Source: Candidatus Omnitrophota bacterium (GTDB lineage: Bacteria > Omnitrophota > Gorgyraeia > Zapsychrales > Fredricksoniimonadaceae). Taken from it: 46,295 bases of DNA. Location of the stretch: contig CAIUQE010000026.1 of the NCBI GenBank assembly GCA_903901225.1, positions 1 to 46,295 on the forward strand. The letters are read 5' to 3'. Position 1 is the first letter of the stretch. Every line of letters starts with the position of its first letter. Both the position numbers and the translations under genes were made by a program. The notes beneath the pieces are model-generated. The model saw only the letters and a list, made by a program, of their open reading frames with translations, searched no databases and was not told the origin of the DNA. Positions 31,932 through 40,255 of this stretch are shown piece after piece.

Positions 31932-32729
31932 ATGAAGATTAATTTTTTTATTGTTAACGGGGCAAAGAAGGCGGCTTTCGGGGCGTTGATCTGCTTTGCG
32001 GCATTGTGTGCCTGGGGGGTGCCTTCCGTGCACGCGTTGGTGACGGCCAAAGCGCCTGACCTTGCCAAGCAAAAGGCCACCTATGTTGGCCTGGACACGT
32101 GCGTCACGTGCCATGAAAAGCAGGGCAGGGAGTTTAAATTGTCAGCTCACGCCAGGATATCTCCGGCCAAAGCCGAGGACGGGGTTCAGGGTTGCGAGGC
32201 GTGCCATGGGCCGGGCAGCCTTCACGTGGATGCGGGTGGCGGTAAGGGTGTGGCCATCATTAATCCCAGGAAGGACCCTTCGACCTGTTTTGCCTGCCAT
32301 ATGGAAAAGAAGATGGAATTCCGTTTGCCGTACCGTCATCCTGTTCTCGAGGGCAAGATGAGCTGCGCGGATTGTCATGAACTTCACGGGCCTGATGCCA
32401 AAGCTTCAGCCACGTCAATGGAGGGTGTCAATGACCTCTGTTTCAAATGCCACAAGGACCAGCAGGGGCCGTTCGTATTCGAGCATCCCGCGTTGCGCGA
32501 GGGTTGCACGACATGCCATAAGGTGCACGGATCCATGGCTGAGAAAATGCTGCAGTCCAGGACGTTCAACCTGTGTTTGAAATGCCATACCCAGGCGAAC
32601 TTCCCGATGATCAACATGACTAACCACAGCACATCAACAACCAGTTCAAATTTGATCCGCGGCGTAGCTTGCTGGGGTTGCCATACCAAGCCGCACGGGT
32701 CTAATTTTGATAAAGCACTTGAGTATTAA
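31932..32729 (+). CDS. DmsE/MtrA-like octaheme cytochrome c
   Basis: A 265-residue exported cytochrome: signal peptide (FGALICFAALCAWGVPSVHA), then eight CXXCH motifs (CVTCH, CEACH, CFACH, CADCH, CFKCH, CTTCH, CLKCH, CWGCH). The start KATYVGLDTCVTCHEKQGREF, the repeated pattern and the end GVACWGCHTKPHGSNFDKAL correspond to the DmsE/MtrA group of outer-membrane-inserted cytochromes, which usually have ten haems; this one appears two short. In porin-cytochrome complexes the MtrA-type protein is plugged into a barrel and carries electrons across the outer membrane. The next gene encodes such a barrel 15 bases on. Of two adjacent ATG codons, the one at 31932 fits the AAGGAGG Shine-Dalgarno better. 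Confidence 0.88.
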   Translation: MKINFFIVNGAKKAAFGALICFAALCAWGVPSVHALVTAKAPDLAKQKATYVGLDTCVTCHEKQGREFKLSAHARISPAKAEDGVQGCEACHGPGSLHVDAGGGKGVAIINPRKDPSTCFACHMEKKMEFRLPYRHPVLEGKMSCADCHELHGPDAKASATSMEGVNDLCFKCHKDQQGPFVFEHPALREGCTTCHKVHGSMAEKMLQSRTFNLCLKCHTQANFPMINMTNHSTSTTSSNLIRGVACWGCHTKPHGSNFDKALEY

Positions 32730-32744
32730 TAAAGGAGACGGCAC

Positions 32745-34817
32745 ATGAAATGGCGTTATCTTATAATGACTGGTTTGATCTTGGGTGCCTGGGGCGGGTC
32801 TGTCTTTGCCCAGGAGAGCAGTGTTGTTCTGGCGATGGTACCTGTGCAGACAGCCTTTGTTAAAGGGGACGTGTCCAGGTTCCGCGTGATGAATTGGACC
32901 AAGGATGGTTCTCAATCCGGCATCAGGGAATTCCTCCTTGATACCAAGATCGGGAAGGACGTTAAAGTGTCCTTTGAAGGCAGCGGCATGCCCGGTGACA
33001 CCGATTATACCGGCGGGATGCTGTTGACCAAGGATAATCTGGGATATGTAAAGCTCAATTATGATTCGTTCCGCAAGTATTACGAGAATAGGGGCGGTTA
33101 CTACCCCAAGTTCACCTCCAGCGGCATGGCGTTACAAACGCTGGGGCAGGATCTGGCGATGGACATTGGTCATTTTGCGTTTGAAATTGGCAAGGGAACT
33201 CCCGAGGATTCCAGTTTCAGCATCGGGTATGAGCGAAAAACCAAGAATGGTATCAAGGACAGCACGACCTGGAGTTATGTCAAGGATTATGCCCTGGGCA
33301 CCAATACGACCTTGGACCGCAGGAAGATATCTCCCGCGTCCATTGCCAAGGATGAGACGACGGATACGTTGAAGGCCAAGGGTAAGGTGGATGTGGCCGG
33401 TTTTACGGTCAAGGCTGAACAAAAGTACGTTTTCTTCAAGGGTAATAACCTGCGCGACACATCGACGTATGGGAGCACCGGTGTGCAGGCAGATAATATT
33501 CAAACCCTGCAGAGGGAAATATCCCAGACAAAAGAGTTAACGACCTCTTTGAGAGCGGAGCGTTGGACATTGAATGACAAGACGTATATTTCCTTCGGGT
33601 ATAACTACGGCCAGTTGCGTAATTCCATGCTCAGGTCGGATAGGGATTATATGAGCAATGTTCTGTGGGGCACCAGCACCGCCTTGAGGGACGGCCTTGC
33701 GGAGAATCGCATGGATACCCATACATTGGCCGGGCAAGTGCTGACGAACCTGACGGACAAGCTCACGTTCATTTCCAGGTTCAAGGGGGAGCTTGCGTCG
33801 ACGCATAGCAGCGCAACTGAATACACCCTTAACGCTTATTTGAACCGGACAGCCACAACCAACAGTATCAACGAGATCAATGTCGGGAGCACGGCGGAAA
33901 GTTTCTCGTTGAGGTATAGCGGGTTAGCTAAAACAAGTCTTTACGCCGATGTGGATCTGAAACAGGATCGTACGTGGCAATATCTTCAGCAATCGGCCAA
34001 TTATGCCAATCTTATTAACAAGGCTCCTGAAGGCAAAGGGACCATTGGCGTGCGGATATCACCGACGAACAAGGTGACGTGGACCTCGGAAGCCAGTTAT
34101 GGCAAGAAAACGGACAAGCTTGACAAGGGGTCCTATTCCTATGAGACCTCCTTGGGAGCCCCTGCGGGGTTTATCCGTAAGTTAATGACGGTCTCCGATG
34201 ACGTTTCCACGCGGTTAGCCGTGAAGCCGGTCAAGTGGTTTGAAAATTCATTCAAGGTCAAGTCATCGACCAATGTTTATCACATGACAGCGACCACGGC
34301 GACCACGGCGGCCAATGTGTCCAATGCCTACGTGACGACGGGTTGGGATGAGACAGCCATACCGACCAAAGAGAACGACTTTATTTATGATGTCGTTTTA
34401 ATGCCGACGGACGCGTTGATGTTCGATGTGTCTTACGGGCTTCAATTGTCCAAGGTCGGCGGCCCCAAAATAGCCAACGCGGGCGCGCCGCCGGCGTACA
34501 CGGCCAATGTTTACACATGGGCCTTGAATTCCAGTTATGCTCCGACGGAGAAGATTAGCCTCTTCAATTCGTTTGAATATTCCCGTTCCAAGAATTCAAC
34601 GAATGCGGATGGCAATAATTATGCCTCGACCGGGACCACGCTGTGGGGCCCGGATCAGGAATGGTACAATATTGACACGGGGATCAAATGGTCCGTGAAG
34701 AAAGACCTGACCATTGAACCGCATTACGCATATTCAGCGTTCCGGTCATATGAGGGCATTGAGACAGGGAATTACAGTGCCAACATTGTCTGGCTTGATG
34801 TGGACATGAAGTTCTAA
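32745..34817 (+). CDS. MtrB/PioB-like outer-membrane beta-barrel of a porin-cytochrome conduit
   Basis: A 690-residue protein with signal peptide (YLIMTGLILGAWGGSVFA) and alternating hydrophobic beta strands over its full length, ending in Phe (WLDVDMKF), the usual last residue of outer-membrane barrels. The length matches MtrB (~700), and the segment GYVKLNYDSFRKYYENRGGYYPKF-type loop (positions ~105-128) is typical of the MtrB/PioB family. I see no Cys in the mature chain. Paired with the preceding MtrA/DmsE-like cytochrome, it would form a sheath for electron transfer across the outer membrane. No surface decaheme protein (MtrC/OmcA type) follows; a terminator does. Family assignment rests on size, barrel character, one motif and context. 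Confidence 0.8.
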   Translation: MKWRYLIMTGLILGAWGGSVFAQESSVVLAMVPVQTAFVKGDVSRFRVMNWTKDGSQSGIREFLLDTKIGKDVKVSFEGSGMPGDTDYTGGMLLTKDNLGYVKLNYDSFRKYYENRGGYYPKFTSSGMALQTLGQDLAMDIGHFAFEIGKGTPEDSSFSIGYERKTKNGIKDSTTWSYVKDYALGTNTTLDRRKISPASIAKDETTDTLKAKGKVDVAGFTVKAEQKYVFFKGNNLRDTSTYGSTGVQADNIQTLQREISQTKELTTSLRAERWTLNDKTYISFGYNYGQLRNSMLRSDRDYMSNVLWGTSTALRDGLAENRMDTHTLAGQVLTNLTDKLTFISRFKGELASTHSSATEYTLNAYLNRTATTNSINEINVGSTAESFSLRYSGLAKTSLYADVDLKQDRTWQYLQQSANYANLINKAPEGKGTIGVRISPTNKVTWTSEASYGKKTDKLDKGSYSYETSLGAPAGFIRKLMTVSDDVSTRLAVKPVKWFENSFKVKSSTNVYHMTATTATTAANVSNAYVTTGWDETAIPTKENDFIYDVVLMPTDALMFDVSYGLQLSKVGGPKIANAGAPPAYTANVYTWALNSSYAPTEKISLFNSFEYSRSKNSTNADGNNYASTGTTLWGPDQEWYNIDTGIKWSVKKDLTIEPHYAYSAFRSYEGIETGNYSANIVWLDVDMKF

Positions 34818-34841
34818 CAGGAAAAACGCAAGTTGCCTCAC

Positions 34842-34877
34842 AAGGTCCCCGGTCGAAAAGCCGGGGACCTTTGTTTT
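34842..34877 (+). terminator. Intrinsic terminator after the porin-cytochrome genes
   Basis: AAGGTCCCCGG and CCGGGGACCTT form a perfect 11-bp stem around an 8-base loop, followed by TGTTTT. It ends the respiratory island transcript 25 bases after the barrel gene. Confidence 0.93.
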
Positions 34878-34903
34878 ACATCCGAATATTTTTATGATAT
34901 TCT
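34875..34903 (+). promoter_or_regulatory. Promoter candidate for the haem biosynthesis operon
   Basis: TTTACA (34875-34880), a 17-base spacer and TATTCT (34898-34903) follow immediately after the terminator and precede the first haem gene at 34928 with a leader of about 18 bases. No clear Shine-Dalgarno is visible before that gene. Confidence 0.5.
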
Positions 34904-34927
34904 GTATGACTTGATCCCACAAAATTT

Positions 34928-35569
34928 ATGAAGAAACAGAAAATATACTATCCCGTAAATCTGGACCTTAATGGTAGGCAGTGCCTGGTGATCGGCGGCG
35001 GGAAGGTGGCCAGCCGTAAGGTCAAGGCTCTCCTTGATTTCGGTGCTGATGTCACGGTTTTAAGCCCTGTGGTCGATAAGTCCATCGACGTTTACCGCCG
35101 CTCGGCAAGGTTCAGCGTCATCAAGGATAAATATCACAGAAAATATCTCAAGAACGTCTTTCTTATCGTTGCCGCGACCGATGACCCGCTGGTGAACACG
35201 CAGGTGGCCTGCCACGCGGCGCAAAAGAACACGCTGATCAATGTCGTGGATGTCCCTGAACTTTGCAATTTCATTGTCCCGTCGATCGTGCGCCGGGGCC
35301 CTTTGGTGATGGGGATATCGACCAGCGGCCACAGTCCCATGTTCGCTCAGAAATTGCGCCATAAATGCGGGCCGTGCGTGAACCAGTACGGCCTTTTTAT
35401 CACCATGCTGGGCCAGGCCAGGGCCACGGTGAAGGCCCGTTTTGTAACCATGAGCGCCCGCAAGGCCATTTACCGCAAGATCCTTGTTTCTCCGGTACTT
35501 GGACTTTTGAAAAAGGGCCAGGTTGATAAAGCCAAAGCTCTGATGCAGAGGATCATCGCGAAAGGATGA
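34928..35569 (+). CDS. Precorrin-2 dehydrogenase (MET8/CysG N-terminal domain-like)
   Basis: A 213-residue protein that oxidises precorrin-2 to sirohydrochlorin with NAD, and may also insert iron to give sirohaem. The NAD fold opens with GRQCLVIGGGKVASRKVKALL near residue 17; FLIVAATDDPLVNTQV, NVVDVPELCNFIVPS (with the conserved Asp thought to act in both activities) and GISTSGHSPMFAQKLR follow the family order. It lacks the methyltransferase half of CysG, which is supplied by the CobA domain two genes downstream. Whether it is a dehydrogenase only (SirC-like) or bifunctional (Met8-like) cannot be told; no separate chelatase is in the window. First gene of the haem operon. Confidence 0.88.
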   Translation: MKKQKIYYPVNLDLNGRQCLVIGGGKVASRKVKALLDFGADVTVLSPVVDKSIDVYRRSARFSVIKDKYHRKYLKNVFLIVAATDDPLVNTQVACHAAQKNTLINVVDVPELCNFIVPSIVRRGPLVMGISTSGHSPMFAQKLRHKCGPCVNQYGLFITMLGQARATVKARFVTMSARKAIYRKILVSPVLGLLKKGQVDKAKALMQRIIAKG

Positions 35570-35580
35570 AGGGTTTGTCG

Positions 35581-36528
35581 ATGCGTGATACAACGATCAT
35601 GGTGGGTGCCCGCAAGAGCCAGCTTTCGCTCACGCAGACTAATCAAGTCATTGCCTTCTTGAAGGCGTCATTCCCCGACCATGTGTTTGAACTTAAAACG
35701 ATCTCCACCGCCGGTGATCGCAGCATGGATCACGCGGCGCTGTTCAACCACCAGGGGATATTCGTCAAGGAGATCGAGGAAGCCCTTTTAAGGGGGGAGA
35801 TCGACCTTGGCATCCACAGCCTCAAGGATATGCCCTGTGATATTCAGGGTGGCCTTGAGCTGGGAGCCGTTAGCCAGAGAGAAGATCCCCGGGATGCGTT
35901 CCTGACAACAACTGGGACCTTGTTCAAAGACCTGAAGCCGGGTTCCAGGATCGGCACCAGCAGTGTCCGTCGCCGGGCCCAGGTGCTCCTGGCAAGGCCT
36001 GATCTGCAAATATCTGAAATGCGTGGGAATGTGGACACGCGGCTGCGCAAACTTCGTGAGGGTGACGTGGACGCGCTCATCATTGCCTGTGCCGGGGTTG
36101 TGCGGCTGGGACAGGGGGGCCTGATCACCGAGCGCATGCCGTTTGATATCATGCTGCCCGCACCATGCCAGGGGGCTTTGGGGCTTGAGATCCGCAAGGG
36201 CGACCGGCGCGTGGCTGACATTGTTAAGCCTTTTGATCATCCCGCCACCAGGGCCGCTGTCACGGCGGAGAGATCATTCTTGAAAAATCTCGGCGGCGGG
36301 TGTAGTCTTCCTGTCGGCGCTTTGGCGACGCTTGAGGGTGATGTTCTCAGCTTGATAGGCCAGGTGGTCGATCCCGACGGCAAAAGGCAGGTTAAGAAGG
36401 TTGTGAAAGGCCCGGTGTCTGATGCCGGGGCTATCGGGAAAAGACTGTCCGAAGAACTTTTGAACTCTGATGGTGACTGGATCCGCGTCGCGCTGCAGAG
36501 CCCGTATCCTAAAAAGATGGAAGGTTGA
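35581..36528 (+). CDS. hemC: Hydroxymethylbilane synthase (porphobilinogen deaminase)
   Basis: Polymerises four porphobilinogens into hydroxymethylbilane. C241 in LGGGCSLPVGA is the attachment Cys of the dipyrromethane cofactor. The substrate-site arginines are in TSSVRRRAQ and MRGNVDTRLRKL, the catalytic Asp is in IHSLKDMP and PAPCQGALGLEIR is typical. The length of 315 residues matches the family. I prefer the ATG at 35581, which follows GAAGGG and gives the usual start MRDTTIMVGARKSQL, over the ATG at 35566 that overlaps the previous stop as ATGA. Confidence 0.96.
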   Translation: MRDTTIMVGARKSQLSLTQTNQVIAFLKASFPDHVFELKTISTAGDRSMDHAALFNHQGIFVKEIEEALLRGEIDLGIHSLKDMPCDIQGGLELGAVSQREDPRDAFLTTTGTLFKDLKPGSRIGTSSVRRRAQVLLARPDLQISEMRGNVDTRLRKLREGDVDALIIACAGVVRLGQGGLITERMPFDIMLPAPCQGALGLEIRKGDRRVADIVKPFDHPATRAAVTAERSFLKNLGGGCSLPVGALATLEGDVLSLIGQVVDPDGKRQVKKVVKGPVSDAGAIGKRLSEELLNSDGDWIRVALQSPYPKKMEG

Positions 36529-36531
36529 CCT

Positions 36532-38076
36532 ATGAGACCTGGAAAAGTTTATCTGGTGGGTGCCGGGCCGGGCGATATCGGGCTGGCCACGTTGAAGGCG
36601 GTCCACTGCCTGCAGATCGCGGATGTTATCGTCTATGACCAGCTCGCTAATCCCGAGCTTTTGTCGTTCGCGGGCAAGGGTGCCGAGTTGATCTTTGCGG
36701 GCAAGTATGCCAGCAACCATGTCCTTTTTCAGGACCAGATCAATCGCCTTATTTTGCAAAAAGCCAGGCAGGGCAAGGTCGTTGTCCGCCTGAAGGGTGG
36801 TGACCCTCTGTTATTCGGGCGCGGCGCCGAAGAGGCCCTTGTTCTGGCGAAGGCGAAGGTGGCCTTCGAAGTGGTGCCAGGGGTAAGTTCAGCCTATTCC
36901 GTCCCGGCGTACGCGGGCATCCCCGTGACGTATCGTAATATTTCCTCACGCTTGAATATTGTGACCGGCCATGAGACGCCTGACAAGGGCAAGGCCACCA
37001 TTCCGTGGAAGAATTTGCTCGACAAGAACGCCACCCTTGTGATCCTGATGGGGTTTGGGAATCTTGAAAAGATCGTCGGGGAGGTCGGCACGTCACCTGA
37101 AGCGTTGACGACCCCTGTGGCCGTGATCAGCAATGGCACCCGATATAACCAGCTGGTCGTGACGGGAAAATTGTCGAATATTGTCAGCAAGGTCAAGGCA
37201 TCGGGCATGAAGCCTCCGGCAATTATTGTGATCGGGCAGGTGGTTGCATTGCGCCAGAAGCTTGACTGGTTCAAGCCCGTCCAGCCTTTGCAGGGAAAGA
37301 ATATCCTCGTGACGCGCCCTGAACATCAGGCGAGCGCCTTGACGCAATTGCTGGAGCGTTACGGCGCCCGGGTGCACGCGGTTCCCTTGATCCGGATAGT
37401 CCCGTCGACGGATACGACGCGGATCACCGCAGTCCTCAAAGCGCTGGATACTTACCAATGGATCGTTTTCACCAGTGCCAATGGCGTTGATATTTTCCTG
37501 AAGATGTTCCGCGCCGGGAAATATGACAAGGCTGTATTGAAGCGCATGAAGTTCGCGGCCATCGGACAGAAGACCGCGGACGCGCTTGAAACAAACGGGT
37601 TGCCGGTGGCCCTTGTGCCGAAGGATTTTGTGCAGGAAGCTCTTGCCGATGTCATCATCAAGGGCGTAGCCGGCAAGGCGTCGCGGGTCCTTCTGGTCCA
37701 CGCGGCGGGGAGCCGTCCGGTCCTTGAACAACGCCTCAAAAGTTCAGGCATCAAACTGGACACACTGGATCTTTACAGGGCTGAATCTTTGACAAAGAAC
37801 CATGGCCGCGTTAAAAAACTCTTCGATCAGGGCAAGATCGATGCCGTGATACTCACCAGCTCTTCCTGCGTCGAGAGTTTTTCCGGTATTTTTAGTAAGG
37901 AAAACCTCAAACGGCTGACTAAAAAGACTGTGATCGCTGCGATCGGGCCGATCAGCGCGGCCAGCGCCCGCAAGGCCGGGCTTGCTGTAGCCGTCGAGAG
38001 CCGTGAGTACACCATGGAAGGCGTTACCAATGCCCTCGTTGATCATTATCTTGGGCCCCAAGGAGAGAAGGCATGA
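36532..38076 (+). CDS. cobA-hemD: Uroporphyrinogen-III C-methyltransferase / uroporphyrinogen-III synthase fusion
   Basis: A 514-residue bifunctional enzyme. Residues 1-~245 are SUMT (CobA): KVYLVGAGPGDIGLATLKA at the start, VVVRLKGGDPLLFGRGAEE near 85 and GVSSAYSVPAYAGIPVTYR form the SAM-binding site that makes precorrin-2. Residues ~255-510 are HemD, which cyclises hydroxymethylbilane: GKNILVTRPEHQASALTQLL, WIVFTSANGVDIFL and DAVILTSSSCVESF are its usual landmarks. The fusion links two successive steps and is well known in many anaerobes. Shine-Dalgarno GGAAGG precedes the ATG. It overlaps ahbC by ATGA. Confidence 0.95.
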   Translation: MRPGKVYLVGAGPGDIGLATLKAVHCLQIADVIVYDQLANPELLSFAGKGAELIFAGKYASNHVLFQDQINRLILQKARQGKVVVRLKGGDPLLFGRGAEEALVLAKAKVAFEVVPGVSSAYSVPAYAGIPVTYRNISSRLNIVTGHETPDKGKATIPWKNLLDKNATLVILMGFGNLEKIVGEVGTSPEALTTPVAVISNGTRYNQLVVTGKLSNIVSKVKASGMKPPAIIVIGQVVALRQKLDWFKPVQPLQGKNILVTRPEHQASALTQLLERYGARVHAVPLIRIVPSTDTTRITAVLKALDTYQWIVFTSANGVDIFLKMFRAGKYDKAVLKRMKFAAIGQKTADALETNGLPVALVPKDFVQEALADVIIKGVAGKASRVLLVHAAGSRPVLEQRLKSSGIKLDTLDLYRAESLTKNHGRVKKLFDQGKIDAVILTSSSCVESFSGIFSKENLKRLTKKTVIAAIGPISAASARKAGLAVAVESREYTMEGVTNALVDHYLGPQGEKA

Positions 38077-39260
38077 TAAGTTTTTCAGGATTGCTGGGGG
38101 ATATCACGTCTTATGGCGATAAATTGCGTTATCGTCGCGATCCCGACCCCTTGAAACGCCGTCCGATCGCGGTCTGGAATTGCTCGCGCCGCTGCAACCT
38201 TTCGTGCGTGCATTGTTATTCCGATTCGCGCGACACGTCCTATGCCGGCGAGCTTACGACCGAAGAAGGCAAGGCCATGATCCGGGACCTCAAGGAATTC
38301 AACGTGCCGGTCCTTTTGTTCTCAGGTGGCGAACCGCTCATGCGCGCGGATCTTTTTGAACTTAACACGTATGCCCGCAAGCTCGGGTTGCGCACGGTCA
38401 TTTCAACGAACGGGACTTTGATCACGCCGGCCATGGCCCGTCGCATCAAGGACGATGGTTTTGAGTATATTGGCATCAGTCTTGATGGCATGGATAAGAA
38501 CAATGACCGTTTCCGCGGCAAGATCGGCGCGTTTGATGCCGCGCTCGCCGGGATCCGGAACCTTGTGGCTGTTGGCCAGAAGGTCGGCTTGCGTTTCACC
38601 ATCACGGGACATAATTACAAGGATATCCCGCAGCTCTTCAAGATCGTCGAGGCCGAGGGTGTCAATCGTATCTGTTTTTATCATCTGGCGTACGCGGGCC
38701 GCGGTACCCAGCAGGAAAGCAATGACCTGCCTCATGCCGAAACGCGCCAGGTGATCGGATCTATTTACGACTGGGTGGTGTCGCTCTCCCAACGCGGGAT
38801 CAACAAAGAGGTCCTTACCGTCGACAATCACGCGGACGCGGCGTACCTTTATTTGAGGATGAAACAGGATGACCCGGCCAAAGCGGCCCAGGCTTTTGCC
38901 CTGCTGGAAGCGAACGGCGGCAATGCCTCGGGTGTTGGGATATCAAATATCGACAATGTGGGCGATGTGCACGCGGACCAGTTCTGGCAGAGCGTGACCT
39001 TCGGTAATGTGCGTGAACGGAAGTTCGGGGATATCTGGACGGACACCTCCCATGAGCTGATGGGAAAATTGAAGGATCGTCGGCCGTTCCTGAAAGGGCG
39101 CTGCCCGCAGTGCAAATTCCTCAATATGTGCAATGGCAATCTGCGCCTGAGGGCTTCCGTGGCGCATGGGGACGTCTGGGCGGATGATCCGGCGTGCTAT
39201 TTGACCGATGATGAGGTTTTTCGCACCGAGGTGCCTGTGGCAGGAGGGTGCGGGCGATGA
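38073..39260 (+). CDS. ahbC: AhbC-like radical SAM enzyme (12,18-didecarboxysirohaem to Fe-coproporphyrin III)
   Basis: A 395-residue radical SAM protein. The [4Fe-4S] motif CNLSCVHC lies in WNCSRRCNLSCVHCYSDS near residue 37, and FSGGEPLMR and STNGTLI follow in the expected order. C-terminal cysteines in GRCPQCKFLNMCNGNLRLRA and DDPACYL could bind an auxiliary cluster. The N-terminal FSGLLGDITSYGDKLRY and the motif around CYSDS match AhbC (and its relative NirJ), which removes the acetate side chains of didecarboxysirohaem. The presence of AhbA, AhbB and AhbD in the same operon and the lack of nitrite reductase genes favour AhbC over NirJ. It overlaps hemB by ATGA. Confidence 0.9.
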   Translation: MISFSGLLGDITSYGDKLRYRRDPDPLKRRPIAVWNCSRRCNLSCVHCYSDSRDTSYAGELTTEEGKAMIRDLKEFNVPVLLFSGGEPLMRADLFELNTYARKLGLRTVISTNGTLITPAMARRIKDDGFEYIGISLDGMDKNNDRFRGKIGAFDAALAGIRNLVAVGQKVGLRFTITGHNYKDIPQLFKIVEAEGVNRICFYHLAYAGRGTQQESNDLPHAETRQVIGSIYDWVVSLSQRGINKEVLTVDNHADAAYLYLRMKQDDPAKAAQAFALLEANGGNASGVGISNIDNVGDVHADQFWQSVTFGNVRERKFGDIWTDTSHELMGKLKDRRPFLKGRCPQCKFLNMCNGNLRLRASVAHGDVWADDPACYLTDDEVFRTEVPVAGGCGR

Positions 39261-40255
39261 ATAAACACGCGGCGGGCGCTGTTTCGTTACTGACAGATAT
39301 TGAGAAGGATGGCCCTGGGTACAACCTGGTCATGCCATTTTTTGTCGTCGAAGGTAAGGGTGTGCGCAAACCCGTGGTCTCCATGCCCGGGATAGCGCAG
39401 TTATCGGTCGATCTTTTTGTGAAGGAAGTCGCCAAAGCCAGGGCGCTCGGGGTGCCCGCGATCATTGTGTTCGGCATACCGAAAAAGAAAGACAGCCAGG
39501 CGCGCGGTGCCTATGATCCCGACGGGATCGTGCAGCGGGCGGTGGCCGCGGTCAAGAAGAACGTCAAAGGCATGTGCGTCATCACGGATGTGTGCCTGTG
39601 TGAATATACGGATCATGGCCATTGCGGTGTCATGAAGAAAAGTGACGCGGCAGCTGATTGGGCCATTGACCTGGAACATACGCTTGAACTCCTGGCCGCC
39701 ACAGCGGTGTCGCACGCGGCCGCAGGGGCTGATATGGTGGCGCCATCCGCCATGATGAAAGGACAGGTCCGCGCGATCCGCGCGGCGTTGTACAAGAATG
39801 GTTTTTCCCGTACGCCGGTGATGGGGTACAGCGCCAAATTCGCGTCCGCGTTCTATGGACCTTTCCGAGACGCGGCTGAGTCCGCGCCGAAGTTCGGTGA
39901 CCGCACCTCGTATCAGCTTGATCCGGTGGATGACAGGAAGGCTTTGGCCCGTGTCGCGGCGGATATTGCCCAGGGTGCTGATATCGTGATGGTCAAGCCG
40001 GGGCTGGCGTACCTGGATGTCCTGCGTCAGGCCAAGGACAAATTCACAACGCCGCTGGCGGTCTACAATGTGAGCGGCGAATACGCCATGGTCAAGGCCG
40101 CGGCGGCCAATGGCTGGATCGATGAGAAAAAGGTTGTTCTTGAGGAATTTACCGCGATGAAACGCGCGGGCGCGAAGATCATCATCAGCTATCACGCGTG
40201 TGATGTGATGCGCTGGCGTCAGGATAGTTTGGCTCTTGAAAGGAAAAAGAAATGA
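39257..40255 (+). CDS. hemB: Delta-aminolevulinic acid dehydratase (porphobilinogen synthase)
   Basis: Condenses two 5-aminolevulinates to porphobilinogen. The zinc-type Cys triad is in DVCLCEYTDHGHCG; the two active-site lysines are in MGYSAKFASAFYGPFRDAA and VMVKPGLAYLD. PFFVVEGKGVRKPVVSMPG and PDGIVQRAV are standard. The length of 332 is normal, but the extreme N-terminus (MNKHAAGAVSLLTDIEKDGPG) lacks the RPRRLR-type arm of most HemB proteins, which contributes to octamer assembly. The ATG at 39257 has a GGAGG Shine-Dalgarno at 39243-39247 and overlaps the ahbC stop as ATGA; a GTG at 39248 is too close to that site. It overlaps ahbD by ATGA. Confidence 0.96.
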   Translation: MNKHAAGAVSLLTDIEKDGPGYNLVMPFFVVEGKGVRKPVVSMPGIAQLSVDLFVKEVAKARALGVPAIIVFGIPKKKDSQARGAYDPDGIVQRAVAAVKKNVKGMCVITDVCLCEYTDHGHCGVMKKSDAAADWAIDLEHTLELLAATAVSHAAAGADMVAPSAMMKGQVRAIRAALYKNGFSRTPVMGYSAKFASAFYGPFRDAAESAPKFGDRTSYQLDPVDDRKALARVAADIAQGADIVMVKPGLAYLDVLRQAKDKFTTPLAVYNVSGEYAMVKAAAANGWIDEKKVVLEEFTAMKRAGAKIIISYHACDVMRWRQDSLALERKKK

